The notes under the pieces: model-generated | What the model was told of the DNA's origin: nothing | The model's input: the letters and a program-made list of their open reading frames with translations, nothing else | Database searches by the model: none | DNA from: Mesorhizobium sp. M1C.F.Ca.ET.210.01.1.1 | GTDB taxonomy: Bacteria; Pseudomonadota; Alphaproteobacteria; Rhizobiales; Rhizobiaceae | Assembly (NCBI RefSeq): GCF_004791585.1 | Contig: NZ_SRUU01000006.1 | Span: 62,001-126,000, forward strand | Direction: 5' to 3' | Length of the DNA stretch: 64,000 nt | Program-made: the position numbers and the translations under genes | Part shown: positions 8,473 to 17,364 of the stretch, in pieces | Layout: each line of letters begins with the position of its first letter | How positions within the stretch are numbered: the first letter of the stretch is position 1

Positions 8473-8618
8473 TACCCTCCCCCTTGTGGGGAGGGTCGGC
8501 GAGCGGTCGGAGCGAAGCGGAGATCGCTTGACGGGGTGGGGGTCCAACCCAAAAGAGTCCTTTCGCCCCCCACCCCGATCCGCTGCGCGGATCGACCCTC
8601 CCCACAAGGGGGAGGGTA
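8473..8618. repeat. MITE-like element with long terminal inverted repeats
   Basis: A 146-base non-coding element. The left end TACCCTCCCCCTTGTGGGGA is mirrored by TCCCCACAAGGGGGAGGGTA at the right end. Between them are a purine-rich stretch and a second small palindrome (GATCCGCTGCGCGGATC). It fills the 3' gap between the coiled-coil protein gene stop (8624) and the start of the mutarotase-like gene. Similar elements are abundant between genes in rhizobial genomes. No transposase and no obvious target duplication. Confidence 0.8.
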
Positions 8619-8623
8619 GGCCC

Positions 8624-10432
8624 CTACTGCCGTTTATACTCTCGCACCGGCGACTTCGTGCCATCGGTGTAAGTGACCTGCACCGCCATCGATTTCACGT
8701 CGTCCTTGACCTTGAAATAGGGCTGGTAGTCGGCCGGGATCGCGTAGGGATCCTTGGCGTCGCAGGGCGGCATCTTGATCTCCTTGTCCAACGCGGTGCC
8801 GTTCAGGCTGTAGCGCACCTCCTTGATGGCGCAGCGGAAGGACAGCATCTGCGTGAAATAGACCAGGCCGTGGTTGCCACTGGCATCGAAGGCGATCCAC
8901 GAGGTCCAGAACTGGCCGAGGATCTGCTTGTTGCCCTGCTGCAGCGCCGAATCCGGATCGAAGCGGATGTCGAACGGGCCGGTCTCGCGGCCCCTGATGT
9001 CGAGATATTTTATGCCGATGGTGGTGGCCGCGGTGCTGTCCGGCAGCTCGAAGCTCGGGTTCGGCATCGGCTTGCCGGTGCGCTGGTCGTTCATCGCCAT
9101 CAGGCCGGTTTCGGTGAAGGGGCCGCTGTCGCCGAGCCGCCAGGAAATGGCGGTGGCCGGCTCGGGCAGCGAGATCGTCATCGACCAGCCGGCGTTGGAG
9201 CGCGTCGGCGTCAGCGTCGGCACGAAGCGCGACGGGTCGAGCACGTCGCCGAGCGCAGCCAGCCTGGTGCGGCTGCGGTCGAGCCAGTCGGCCAATTGGG
9301 TCTGGTCGACGAAATATTTGAGCAGGCCGCCATCCTTCTCATAGGACACGAATTTGGTCAGCGCCTCAGCCTCGCTGCGCTTGTCGGCCAGCGTCTGGCT
9401 GCCGAGACGGTCCTCGGAGAATTCCTGCGCAAGCAGGAAGTAAGCCGGCGCGTAGTCCGAATTGGCTGAAATGAAGGCGTTGAGCTTGTCGAGCCGCTGG
9501 GCATCGTCGAACTGGAGCAGGTGGACGAGCTTGATCGCCGGCGCCTTGGCCTTCCCGGCGAGCTGGCCGAACACTTCGCGCGCGCCGGCCTTGCCGTCCT
9601 GGACCCTCAGCAGCGTGGCGAAGCGCGTATAGGGATCGATGGCGTCGACATCGAAGCCGGCAAAGGCGAGATAGGCGCGGCGGGCGTTGAGCATGTCGCC
9701 CGCCAGCTCATAGACGCGGGCGTTGTGGTAGAACTCGTCGGGACGCTTGGGATCGGCGATGGCGCCGCCCTGCGCGGCGAGCTGGGCAAAGCCCTTGGCT
9801 ATCGTGTCGATCGAAGCGGCGATCTGCTCGGTAGTCGCCTGCAGTTTCTCGGCCTGCGCCTGCTGCTGTTGCTGGCCGGCGGCTAAAGTGTCGGTGGTCT
9901 GCTTGACCGCCTCGACCGTCTTCTGCGTTTCGGCACCCTGCGCGGTCTGCTGCTTCTGCGTCTCGGCAATCTGATCGGTCTTCTGCGCCACCGTGTCGGT
10001 GGATTTCTTGACCGCTTCGACCGTCTTCTGCGTCTCGGTGACCGTCTTTTCGATCTTCGCCACCTTCTCGGAGACGATGCCCAGCGACTGCTGCAGCTCG
10101 GCCACCGCCGGCACCAGCGCGGCGATCACGCCGTTCTGCGAATTGGTTTCCTGCTGGACGCCATAGACGCCGCCGGCGATCGCCGCCGCGCTGGTGGCAA
10201 AGATCAGCGCCGGCATGGCCTTGGCCGCCAGCACCAGGCGCAACACCATGGCGATGGCGATGATCGCCGCGGCGACCGCGGCGACCAGCGCGATATAGGC
10301 GGCAAAGGGCCCCAGCGGATTGAGCACGTCCGACGCCGCGCCGCTGAGGAAGGCGACGCTGCCCGCCCATTTGCCGGTGCGGCTGAGCGATGCCCTCAGC
10401 AGCGACGTCGTGCCCGTGGCGATTTCCGACAT
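8624..10432 (-). CDS. Membrane-anchored coiled-coil protein, unknown function
   Basis: A 602-residue protein. Two hydrophobic helices lie near the N-terminus (about 43-67 and 73-90). A long polar coiled coil follows (about 100-215), in which the unit TQKTVEAVKxxTDT occurs twice about 35 residues apart. Next comes a helical, TPR-like region (about 225-370), and a C-terminal beta-rich part of about 200 residues with several aromatic residues and two cysteines. The topology suggests a large periplasmic or cytoplasmic domain tethered to the inner membrane. I do not recognise the family. It is a single-gene unit divergent from the penicillin-binding protein gene, 177 bases away. Confidence 0.75.
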   Translation of the reverse strand: MSEIATGTTSLLRASLSRTGKWAGSVAFLSGAASDVLNPLGPFAAYIALVAAVAAAIIAIAMVLRLVLAAKAMPALIFATSAAAIAGGVYGVQQETNSQNGVIAALVPAVAELQQSLGIVSEKVAKIEKTVTETQKTVEAVKKSTDTVAQKTDQIAETQKQQTAQGAETQKTVEAVKQTTDTLAAGQQQQQAQAEKLQATTEQIAASIDTIAKGFAQLAAQGGAIADPKRPDEFYHNARVYELAGDMLNARRAYLAFAGFDVDAIDPYTRFATLLRVQDGKAGAREVFGQLAGKAKAPAIKLVHLLQFDDAQRLDKLNAFISANSDYAPAYFLLAQEFSEDRLGSQTLADKRSEAEALTKFVSYEKDGGLLKYFVDQTQLADWLDRSRTRLAALGDVLDPSRFVPTLTPTRSNAGWSMTISLPEPATAISWRLGDSGPFTETGLMAMNDQRTGKPMPNPSFELPDSTAATTIGIKYLDIRGRETGPFDIRFDPDSALQQGNKQILGQFWTSWIAFDASGNHGLVYFTQMLSFRCAIKEVRYSLNGTALDKEIKMPPCDAKDPYAIPADYQPYFKVKDDVKSMAVQVTYTDGTKSPVREYKRQ

Positions 10433-10609
10433 GCCGATCCCCCCGATTCCAAGCCGCAGACATCATAGCGGCAGGGGCATGGGGATGGCAAAGGCGGCTG
10501 AGGGGCGCGAAAACCTGGGCAAATGCCTTATTGCTGCCGTTAACCAGTTGGACGCGGCATTGGCGTTACGTTAGCTTCGCCGCATCTCAGCAACAGTTTA
10601 GAACACGTC

Positions 10610-11581
10610 TTGTCCCGTCCCTTTTCGCTCCTCCAGAAACTGATGGCCGCATTGGCCCTGCTGCTCCTGCTTGCAGGCTGCACCACCGCGGCGACGCCGG
10701 AAAGCGTGCTGGCGGTGCCGGCGCAGCCGCAGAAATACGCGGCGATCGTGGTCGACGCCCCGACCGGCAAGACCCTGTTCGAGGTCAATTCGTCGGCACA
10801 GCGCTATCCCGCCTCGCTGACCAAGATGATGACGCTCTACATGCTGTTCGAGGCACTGCAGAGCGGCCGGGTGACCAAGGAGACGCAGATTCCGGTCTCC
10901 GATCACGCCGCCTCACAGCCGCCGACGAAGCTGCGCTTCAGGCACGGCGAGACGATCGATGTCGATTCCGCCATCCGCGCCATGGTGGTGAAATCGGCGA
11001 ATGACGTTGCGGTGGCGGTGGGCGAATATCTCGGCGGCAGCGAGGACCAGTTTGCCGCTATGATGACCGCCAAGGCGCGCCAGCTCGGCATGACCAGCAC
11101 GACCTTCCGCAACGCCTGCGGCCTGCCCGACGGCGGCCAGGTGACCAGCGCGCGCGACATGGCGGTGCTGGGGCTGGCGTTGGAGAAGCGCTTCCCGCAG
11201 CATTTCCACTATTTCTCCGAAAGCGACTTCATGTTCCGCGGCCGGCTGGTGCGCGGCCACAACGACATGCTGGGACGCGTGCGCGGCGTCGACGGCATCA
11301 AGACCGGCTATATCCGCGCCTCCGGCTACAACATTGTCACCTCTTACAACGCCGACGGACGGCATCTGATCGTGGTGGTGATGGGCGCCGACAGCGCGCG
11401 CCAGCGCAACGACCATGTCGAGGCGCTGATCCAGAGGAGCCTGGGGCCGATGACCGCCGCTGCGACCCAGCCCAAGCTGATGTATGCCGGGCAGCAGCCG
11501 GCCGCTTCGGCGCTTCCCGGATTGCCGCCGCCGGACGCGGCGCTGCCAGGGTTGCCGGCTCCTGGTTTGCCGGCGCAGTAG
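10610..11581 (+). CDS. D-alanyl-D-alanine carboxypeptidase lipoprotein (PBP5/DacC type)
   Basis: A low-molecular-weight penicillin-binding protein that trims the terminal D-Ala from peptidoglycan stem peptides. All three active-site motifs are present: Ser69-Leu-Thr-Lys72, Ser129-Ala-Asn131 and Lys231-Thr-Gly. The signal peptide ends in LLAGC (Cys24), a lipobox, so it is probably a lipoprotein. The usual PBP5 C-terminal beta domain and amphipathic anchor are absent, replaced by a Pro/Gly/Leu-rich tail (ALPGLPPPDAALPGLPAPG). Counted here from a TTG at 10610, which gives a basic n-region; an ATG at 10643 is the alternative. Neither has a clear ribosome site. Confidence 0.9.
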   Translation: MSRPFSLLQKLMAALALLLLLAGCTTAATPESVLAVPAQPQKYAAIVVDAPTGKTLFEVNSSAQRYPASLTKMMTLYMLFEALQSGRVTKETQIPVSDHAASQPPTKLRFRHGETIDVDSAIRAMVVKSANDVAVAVGEYLGGSEDQFAAMMTAKARQLGMTSTTFRNACGLPDGGQVTSARDMAVLGLALEKRFPQHFHYFSESDFMFRGRLVRGHNDMLGRVRGVDGIKTGYIRASGYNIVTSYNADGRHLIVVVMGADSARQRNDHVEALIQRSLGPMTAAATQPKLMYAGQQPAASALPGLPPPDAALPGLPAPGLPAQ

Positions 11582-11610
11582 CAGGTCGCAGAAACCTGAA
11601 ACGCCGGCGG

Positions 11611-11680
11611 GACAGCGCCCCCCTCTGTCCTGCCGGACATCTCCCCCTCAAGGGGGGAGATTGGCTGTTCCAGCGCCCCG
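11611..11680. repeat. Short palindromic repeat (CTCCCCC...GGGGGGAG type)
   Basis: An intergenic GC-rich repeat starting gacagcgcccccctctgtcc, with the hairpin CTCCCCCTCAAGGGGGGAG in the middle. Related copies, one of them inverted, lie at 17206-17364. It stands 30 bases after the carboxypeptidase stop, where it may also terminate transcription. Confidence 0.65.
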
Positions 11681-11690
11681 CTCGTCCAGG

Positions 11691-11828
11691 GCACGTTGAG
11701 ATTCAGGTCAGGCCGAGCCGAAAATGGGGGTTTCCGAGAACCGGAGCGAAGCGTACTTGAAGTACGTGAGCACTGGAAGCGCAGGAAACCGCCGTTTGCA
11801 GGCCGGCCTCACCTGAATATCAACGTGC
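11691..11828. repeat. Mosaic palindromic element, copy C1 (RIME-like)
   Basis: A 138-base element bounded by GCACGTTGAGATTCAGGT and ACCTGAATATCAACGTGC, with an inner inverted pair (GGTCAGGCCG / GGCCGGCCTCACC) and a small palindrome around AAGTACGTGAGCAC. It ends 2 bases before the stop codon of the universal stress protein gene. Copies C2 (38512-38655) and C3 (27564-27660) hold the same 3'-end position next to other genes. It resembles the rhizobial intergenic mosaic elements (RIME). Confidence 0.85.
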
Positions 11829-11830
11829 CC

Positions 11831-12280
11831 TTACCGCACCACCAGCACCGGGATCTCCGTCAGCGACACCACTTCCGCCGTCTGGCTGCCGAGCACCAGC
11901 CGGCCGATGCCGCGGCGGCCATGCGAGGCCATGACGATCAAATCGCAGGCTTGTGTGCGGGCCGTGTCGAGGATCGCCTCGGCGGGCGTCCGGTTCTCGA
12001 TATGCAGGCTCTTCGAGGCCACGCCGAGCGCGTCGGCATCGGCCTTGCATTTGTCCAGCACTTCGCGGGCATATTTGCGCGCGCTTTCCTCATAGTAGAC
12101 CAGCTCGTCGCCGGTTACATAGCCGGCCATGGCACCGCCCCAGGCCAGCGCCGGGAACGGCTCCGTGACGTGGACGAAGGTGACGACAGCGCCGAGGCCC
12201 TTGGCCAGTTCCAGGCCGTGGGCGACGCCCTTGCCGGCGAGTTCCGAACCGTCGGTGGCGATCAGGATGTGCTTGTACAT
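11831..12280 (-). CDS. Universal stress protein (UspA family)
   Basis: A 149-residue single-domain Usp. It begins MYKHILIATDGSELAGKG and ends with the ATP-binding signature of the ATP-type Usp proteins: MASHGRRGIGRLVLGSQTAEV, matching G-2x-G-9x-G-S. Such proteins accumulate under stress, but the molecular role is usually unknown. The ATG at 12280 follows AAGAGGGATCG. The longer in-frame extension upstream lies in repeat sequence. The stop sits beside mosaic element C1. Confidence 0.92.
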   Translation of the reverse strand: MYKHILIATDGSELAGKGVAHGLELAKGLGAVVTFVHVTEPFPALAWGGAMAGYVTGDELVYYEESARKYAREVLDKCKADADALGVASKSLHIENRTPAEAILDTARTQACDLIVMASHGRRGIGRLVLGSQTAEVVSLTEIPVLVVR

Positions 12281-12431
12281 GTCGATCCCTCTTCTTGCGG
12301 GGCGATGCGCCCCCTGGTGGCGGGTCGAGCGCTTGCGCGCGACCGGGCCTGAAACGGATATAGTTAGCCGGCCGGGCCGGCCACAGAGCTTGGATAAGGC
12401 CACCCAGCAGCGACGATGGCGCCAGGGTAGA

Positions 12432-12646
12432 CAATCGCCCACGGCGCTCCCCCGCTCCGTCTCGGCGCTGCGCGCCGATCCACCTCTCCCCTGCTTCCGC
12501 GGGGGCGAGGAAACTAAGTTTGCAAAGGTCGCGGCCCTCGCGATTGGCGTTGGGTCCGAAGGACGGGCGAGACCGGTGGCTCGCTCCGGCACGGTGGCTC
12601 GGCGAAGCCGAGACGGAGCGGGGGCTGGCGCTACCCTATGCGGTTG
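12432..12646. repeat. Inverted-repeat intergenic element filling the 12281-12768 gap
   Basis: The 488-base gap between the universal stress protein and DUF1003 genes holds no credible gene. Its middle is an element whose ends carry CCCCCGCTCCGTCTCGGC in opposite orientations, with a CCCCTGCTTCCGCGGGGGCG hairpin inside the left arm. The same end sequence occurs at 15541-15610. I take it for a MITE-like repeat. Confidence 0.65.
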
Positions 12647-12768
12647 CAAGGAAGCCCGCCCATCATCACAAGAACTTGTTCGGTCACACCAGCTTCACAG
12701 CCACCATGGATATGCCGCGCCGGCTTGGCGTATCGTATCGCAAAGCCTCGCGAACAGGAGCACTGAGC

Positions 12769-13695
12769 ATGGCCAGCGACCCCAAGGCATCCGCGCCAAA
12801 GCAAGCGGACGACGAGAACGAGTCGGGCGGCGAGTATCTCGAGGCGGCCACGGTGCCGGAGGACGCGCATGAGGCGGCAGACGAGATCCTCGAAGCGCCG
12901 GAGGTGCCGGATTCCGAGCCCGCCCTACCCGGCACGACGCGGGTCAAGCCGAAGAAAAAGCCGTCGGCGATCAGCGGCAGAAAGTTCCGCAAGCGCGACC
13001 TGGTGCGCATCGACGATCTCAGGCCTAGCCTCGCCGACCGCATCCGCTCCGACCATCCCGACCTGCCGCGCGGCGCCCGCATCAGCCGCCAGGAGCTCTC
13101 GCGCTACCGCATGCGCTACATGGAGGAATTGCTGCAACAGGAGCACGGCGAATTCTCCGAGCTCGACCGCCAGGTGGTGGAATCGATCGCCAGGCAGGAC
13201 ACGATCTCGGAAAACTCGGAAGAGGAGTTCGAGGAGCACCGCTCCTTCGCCGACCGCGTCTCCGACAACATGGCCGAGTTCGGCGGCAGCTGGTGGTTCC
13301 TGATCTCGTTCGCGGCCGTGCTTTTGATCTGGATCGGCATCAACCTCGCCGAGGGCACGACAGGCGCGTTCGACCCGTACCCGTTCATCCTGCTCAACCT
13401 GATGCTCTCCTGCATCGCGGCCATCCAGGCGCCGGTGATCATGATGAGCCAGAAGCGGCAGGAGGCGAAGGACCGGCTGCGCTCCTTCAACGACTACCGG
13501 GTGAACCTCAAGGCCGAGCTGGAAGTGCGGCACCTGCACGAAAAACTCGACTACCTGATCTCGCGCCAATGGCAGCGGCTGGCCGAAATGCAGCAGATGC
13601 AGCTCGACGCCATGCATGAGCTGACCGCGAAGAAGCAGAAGCGGGCGACGCGGGGGGTGAGGCGGAGGACGGCGAAGGTCGAGGTGGAGGGGTGA
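12769..13695 (+). CDS. DUF1003 membrane protein
   Basis: A 308-residue protein. It has an acidic disordered N-terminus (1-60), a basic stretch (60-80), a soluble segment (80-180) with SRYRMRYMEELLQQEHGEFSELD, and the DUF1003 core with two transmembrane helices (about 183-202, WWFLISFAAVLLIWIGINLA, and about 214-236). A charged helical tail with MSQKRQEAKDRLRSFNDYRVN and HEKLDYLISRQW follows, both typical for the family. Function is unknown. The ATG at 12769 follows AACAGGAGCACTGAGC. Longer upstream frames run through repeat sequence. Monocistronic. Confidence 0.88.
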   Translation: MASDPKASAPKQADDENESGGEYLEAATVPEDAHEAADEILEAPEVPDSEPALPGTTRVKPKKKPSAISGRKFRKRDLVRIDDLRPSLADRIRSDHPDLPRGARISRQELSRYRMRYMEELLQQEHGEFSELDRQVVESIARQDTISENSEEEFEEHRSFADRVSDNMAEFGGSWWFLISFAAVLLIWIGINLAEGTTGAFDPYPFILLNLMLSCIAAIQAPVIMMSQKRQEAKDRLRSFNDYRVNLKAELEVRHLHEKLDYLISRQWQRLAEMQQMQLDAMHELTAKKQKRATRGVRRRTAKVEVEG

Positions 13696-13882
13696 GCGGG
13701 ACGAAGCCCGCGCGCCGCCCTCTCAAGCCGCGCCTTGCCTCTTATGCCCGAGGCGACACGCGGTCGTCCTGTGCGCTTAAAACGTCACCATCCCAATTGG
13801 CCGTTGAAGCGCGGAGCGGCTTCCGCTAAGAAGCCGTGGCTGGCCGGCTCACCGGCTGGTTCGTTTTCCGGTCTCTCGGGAA

Positions 13883-13959
<77 letters not shown>

Positions 13960-14106
13960 ATCTCCCCTTACGCCTCTTTGCATAAGCGGACTTCCCGATC
14001 AAATCCAGATAGGCGGCGGGCGCTTACGGCGCGATTGTGGAGTGACGCGGGCCAGTGGGAAGTCTAGGGTCGAATGTCTTTCCTGCCTGCACGAAGAGCG
14101 CACCGC

Positions 14107-14457
14107 ATGCCCCGCTTTCTCGCCGTTTACACCATGAAGCCCGAAGACCTCGGCCGCTTTCGCGCCCTGCCCAAGTCCGAGCAGGACGCGATCGACGCCG
14201 TCGGGCTAAAGCAGTGGACGGATTGGGAGGAGAGGAATGCCGCATCGTTCCCTGATCGTGGCGGCATGGTTGGCAAGACGATGCGCGTGACCAAAGACGG
14301 CATTGCCGGCGCCGTGAATCCCTTCTGCGGCTACATCGTCGTTGAGGCTGAAACCATCAAGGCCGCCGCCCGCCTCTTCGAGAACCACCCGCATTTCTCT
14401 GTCTTTCCAGGAGACGGCGTGGACATCATGCCCTTCCTCACCGACCCCGCGACCTAG
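14107..14457 (+). CDS. Small soluble protein, YCII-like, unknown function
   Basis: A 116-residue protein starting MPRFLAVYTMKPEDLGRFRALPKSEQ. The ferredoxin-like alpha/beta pattern and the closing segment SVFPGDGVDIMPFL resemble the YCII/DGPF superfamily of small ketosteroid-isomerase-sized proteins. No catalytic residues can be named. The ATG at 14107 is favoured over 14074 because the upstream residues are Arg-rich. The stop codon abuts repeat A2 directly. Confidence 0.65.
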   Translation: MPRFLAVYTMKPEDLGRFRALPKSEQDAIDAVGLKQWTDWEERNAASFPDRGGMVGKTMRVTKDGIAGAVNPFCGYIVVEAETIKAAARLFENHPHFSVFPGDGVDIMPFLTDPAT

Positions 14458-14502
14458 AGCAATTCCAGGAAAAGTGTGTAACGGTTTTCCGTCCGGAATT
14501 GC
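14458..14502 (-). repeat. 45-bp palindromic intergenic repeat, copy A2
   Basis: An inverted copy of the 45-base A repeat (ends AGCAATTCC and GGAATTGC). It starts on the base after the stop codon of the preceding gene, so it can form a stem-loop at that mRNA's 3' end. A second common motif, gagcggatcggcgattc, follows at 14520. Confidence 0.88.
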
Positions 14503-14715
14503 GTAAAAACAAATACTTAGAGCGGATCGGCGATTCTATGAATCGCTGAAACGCCTTGCCCCAGGCAAAGCGAACAAAACACAGGAGCCGGAACGCATCT
14601 TAGCGGCGCGACTCCATGGGCTAAAGCGGCGGCGCGCATGGCGGATGCGTCCCCCCGGGCGGCCGCCACTCCTTCACTCCTTGACTCTATCATCAGTCTG
14701 CACTAATCATAAGTC

Positions 14716-15033
14716 ATGACTGTTGATAGCGCCCAGCTTGCGGCCCTTGGCGATACCACTCGCAGGCAGATTTTTGAGCTGATCGCGGAGCGGCCGCGCT
14801 CGGTGGCGGAGATCACGCGGCAGGTCGCGGTGTCGCAGTCGGCGGTGTCGCAGCATCTGAAGGTGCTCAAGGACTCGCGGCTGGTGCGCGCCGAGCCGAA
14901 GGGCGCCAGCAACGTCTACCACATCGACCCGCACGGGCTTGGCCAGATGCGCGCCTGGCTCGACCGGTTCTGGAGCAAGACGCTCGCGGCCTACAAGCTG
15001 GCCGTCGAGACCCCACCAGAGGAGTCACCATGA
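14716..15033 (+). CDS. ArsR-family winged-helix transcriptional repressor
   Basis: A 105-residue regulator with a winged helix-turn-helix. Residues 5-80 contain ALGDTTRRQIFELIAERPRSVAEI and the recognition helix QSAVSQHLKVLKDSRLV. No cysteine metal site is present, so it is not a classical arsenic sensor. It belongs to the group encoded with SRPBCC/AHSA1 genes. Its stop overlaps the next start by 4 bases (ATGA), showing translational coupling. It probably represses its own operon; a candidate operator would lie in the AT-rich stretch 14685-14715 (TCATCAGTCTGCACTAATCA). Confidence 0.9.
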   Translation: MTVDSAQLAALGDTTRRQIFELIAERPRSVAEITRQVAVSQSAVSQHLKVLKDSRLVRAEPKGASNVYHIDPHGLGQMRAWLDRFWSKTLAAYKLAVETPPEESP

Positions 15034-15515
15034 ATACCCGAGTCCCAATCACGTCCGTGAAACAGTCCGTCGTGGTCGAGGCGCCGATCGAGCGCGCCTT
15101 CAAGGCTTTCACGCAAGATTTCGGCAGCTTCAAACCGGCCGAGCACAATCTGCTGCCGGTCAAGATCGCCGAGACAGTGTTCGAGCCGCGGGTCGGCGGC
15201 CATCTCTACGACCGCGGCGTAGACGGCAGCGAGTGCCGCTGGGCGCGCGTGCTGGCCTATGAGCCACCCAACCGGGTGCTGCTCAGCTGGGACATCAGCC
15301 CGCAATGGCGGATCGAGACCGACCCGGCCAAGACCAGCGAGTGGGAGGTGCGGTTCACCGCCGAAACGGCCGGGCGCACCCGCGTCGAGATCGAGCACCG
15401 GAATCTCGAGCGCCACGGCCAGGGCTGGGAAAGCGTGCGCGACGGCGTCGACGGCGATCAGGGCTGGCCGCTGTATCTGCAGCGGTATGCCGAGGTGATT
15501 GCGCGGCCGGCTTGA
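15030..15515 (+). CDS. SRPBCC (AHSA1-like) domain protein
   Basis: A 161-residue protein of the START/Bet v1-like AHSA1 group. The core begins VKQSVVVEAPIERAFKAFT and continues through EPRVGGHLYDRGVDGSECRWARVLAYEPPNRVLLSWDI, the family signature. These proteins form a helix-grip fold with a hydrophobic cavity; the ligand is not known. It is co-transcribed with the overlapping ArsR gene, a very common pair in Rhizobiales. Confidence 0.9.
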   Translation: MNTRVPITSVKQSVVVEAPIERAFKAFTQDFGSFKPAEHNLLPVKIAETVFEPRVGGHLYDRGVDGSECRWARVLAYEPPNRVLLSWDISPQWRIETDPAKTSEWEVRFTAETAGRTRVEIEHRNLERHGQGWESVRDGVDGDQGWPLYLQRYAEVIARPA

Positions 15516-15540
15516 GCGCCGTCAGGCGAGCAGTCGCATA

Positions 15541-15610
15541 GGGCGCTCCCCCGCTCCGTCTCGGCTGCGCCGAGCCACCTCTCCCCCACGTTCGTGGGGG
15601 CGAGGAAACG
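15541..15610. repeat. GC-rich intergenic hairpin repeat
   Basis: Begins gcgctcccccgctccgtctc and contains two hairpins, GGCTGCGCCGAGCC and CTCCCCCACGTTCGTGGGGG. The same end sequence occurs inside the 12432-12646 element. It lies between the convergent SRPBCC and MocR-type genes and may terminate both. Confidence 0.65.
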
Positions 15611-15664
15611 CCAATCGCCTGGGTCGCGGCGCTATGCGATTGCCTGCGATTAGGCATTCGCCCC

Positions 15665-17140
15665 TCACCCCAGCGTCTCGCGTATCGCCGCCGCCAGCCT
15701 CTCCACCCCCTCCCGCGTCTGCACTGCGTCACAGGCGGCATAGCCCAGCACCAGCCCCTGGGTCGCCGCCGTGTTCTGGAAATATTTCGACAGCGGCGAG
15801 ACGTTGATCGCCCTTCGCGCTGCCGCCTGGCTGACCTTGATGTCGTCGATGCCCTCTTTCAGATAGCCCACCACCTGGATGCCGGCTTCGGCGGGGGACA
15901 GCGTGATCTCGTCGCGCAGGCGCTCGGCGACGATCTCGCGGAAAAGCTGGCGACGCTGGGCGTAGATGCGGCGCATGCGCTTCAGGTGCCGGCTCATATG
16001 GCCTTCGGTGATGAAATCGGCCAAGGCGGCCTGCAGCAGGAGGGGCGCGAACTGGCCGGTGGTGGAGATCGCGTTGACGATGCGGCCCGCCAGCTCGATG
16101 GGAAGCACCATGAAGCCGATGCGCAGCGCCGGGAACAGGAGCTTGGCGAAAGTGCCGACATAGATGACGCGGCCGGAGCGGTCCATGCTCTGGATCGCCG
16201 GCACGGGGCGGCCCTGAAAGCGGTATTCGCCGTCGAAATCGTCCTCGATCACCCAACTGTTGGCGGTCTCGGCGATGTCGAGCAGGCGCAGCCGCTCCTC
16301 CATGCGCATGGTGATGCCGAGCGGATGCTGGCAGGCCGGCGTCACGTAGATGAGGCGCGGCAACGGGTCCGGCGGGTCGAGATGCCAGCCGCGCTCCTGG
16401 TCGACCGGGATGGGCAGGATTTTTGCGCCGGCCACGGTGAAGGCGGCCTTGGCGCCATAATAGCCCGGCTCCTCCATCCACACCGTGTCGCCGGGGTCGA
16501 GCAGCAGGCGGGCGAGAAGATCGAAGGCGGCCTGCGCGCCGGTGGTGACGACGATCTGCTCCGGCCGGCAGCGCACGCCGCGCGCGGAGAACAGATAGCC
16601 GGAGATCGCCTCCTTCAACGCCGGATGGCCGGTGACGTCATAGGTGCCGAACAGGGTTTCGCCGCCATGGCTGGCGCGGCGCGCGACCAGCCGGCCCCAG
16701 ACGCCGAAGGGAAAGCTCGACGCATCCGGCATGCCGGGGTGGAAGGCGACATGCCCCGGCCTGCCATGGTGGCAGGGCTGGCTGAGCAGCTGCTGGCCGC
16801 GCCGCGAGGGTGAGCGCAGCGGCACCGGCGGCGCCTCGGCCGGCGTCTCGCGCGGGCCGTCGGGCAGGTCGACGATCACCGGGCGCGCGCCCTGGCGGTT
16901 GGCGAGGTAGCCTTCGGTGACGAGCTGGTCGTAGGCTGTGACGATGGTGTTGCGGCCAAGGCCGAGCTCGGCGGCCAGGGCGCGCGTGGAAGGCAGTTCC
17001 GAACCCGGCGGCAGCGCGCGGCTGCGGATGATGGCGACGAGGCCATGGTAGAGCTGGCGGGAGAGGTGCTCGGGGCTCGACCGGTTCACGGCCAGCATGT
17101 CGAGGGGGAAGGCCTGGGGTTTGGGGTGGAGGGGTCGCAT
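15665..17140 (-). CDS. MocR/PdxR-type GntR regulator with aminotransferase domain
   Basis: A 491-residue regulator. The N-terminal GntR winged helix (about 25-95) has [26 protein letters not shown]. The C-terminal fold-type I aminotransferase domain (about 125-490) holds the PLP lysine in [16 protein letters not shown] and the Asp/Tyr pair around QHPLGITM and [11 protein letters not shown]. Relatives sense PLP, GABA or taurine derivatives; the founding MocR comes from a rhizopine locus. Divergent from the IolE/MocC-like gene at 17686 across a 545-base gap. The effector is unknown. The start at 17140 is the longest; an internal ATG (MLAVNRSS) would lose 14 residues. Confidence 0.9.
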   Translation of the reverse strand: MRPLHPKPQAFPLDMLAVNRSSPEHLSRQLYHGLVAIIRSRALPPGSELPSTRALAAELGLGRNTIVTAYDQLVTEGYLANRQGARPVIVDLPDGPRETPAEAPPVPLRSPSRRGQQLLSQPCHHGRPGHVAFHPGMPDASSFPFGVWGRLVARRASHGGETLFGTYDVTGHPALKEAISGYLFSARGVRCRPEQIVVTTGAQAAFDLLARLLLDPGDTVWMEEPGYYGAKAAFTVAGAKILPIPVDQERGWHLDPPDPLPRLIYVTPACQHPLGITMRMEERLRLLDIAETANSWVIEDDFDGEYRFQGRPVPAIQSMDRSGRVIYVGTFAKLLFPALRIGFMVLPIELAGRIVNAISTTGQFAPLLLQAALADFITEGHMSRHLKRMRRIYAQRRQLFREIVAERLRDEITLSPAEAGIQVVGYLKEGIDDIKVSQAAARRAINVSPLSKYFQNTAATQGLVLGYAACDAVQTREGVERLAAAIRETLG

Positions 17141-17205
17141 GGGTGACTCGCTCTATGGGCTTCCAGGCCATTGCCCGCCATGGCCTTGCACGGTCGAGTT
17201 CCTTC

Positions 17206-17364
17206 GCGCCCCCCTCTGTCCTGCCGGACATCTCCCCCACTTGGGGGGAGATTGGCGGTTTGGGCGCCCCGCTCTTTCCGCAGCGCTGGTAATTGGCGAA
17301 AGCGGGTGCGACGTCCGATCTCCCCCCTCGTGGGGGAGATGCCCGGCAGGGCAGAGGGGGGCGC
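17206..17364. repeat. Inverted pair of GC-rich repeats in the 17141-17685 gap
   Basis: Two copies of the repeat seen at 11611 stand head to head: gcgcccccctctgtcctgcc at the left and its near-complement ending gcagaggggggcgc at the right, each with a CTCCCCC/GGGGGAG hairpin. The rest of this 545-base gap (17365-17685) has no gene. It should hold the promoters of the MocR-type and IolE-like genes, including two GACGTC hexamers 12 bases apart at 17520 and 17532. Confidence 0.7.

Noticed and set aside
8473..8618. A CRISPR or insertion sequence at the GC-rich repeats
   Set aside because: There are no regularly spaced short repeats, and no transposase frame. The structure is a single inverted-repeat element.
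7226..9469. A 747-codon open frame on the plus strand
   Set aside because: It is antisense to the mutarotase-like and coiled-coil genes and crosses the MITE-like element. The sequence is low complexity and resembles no family.
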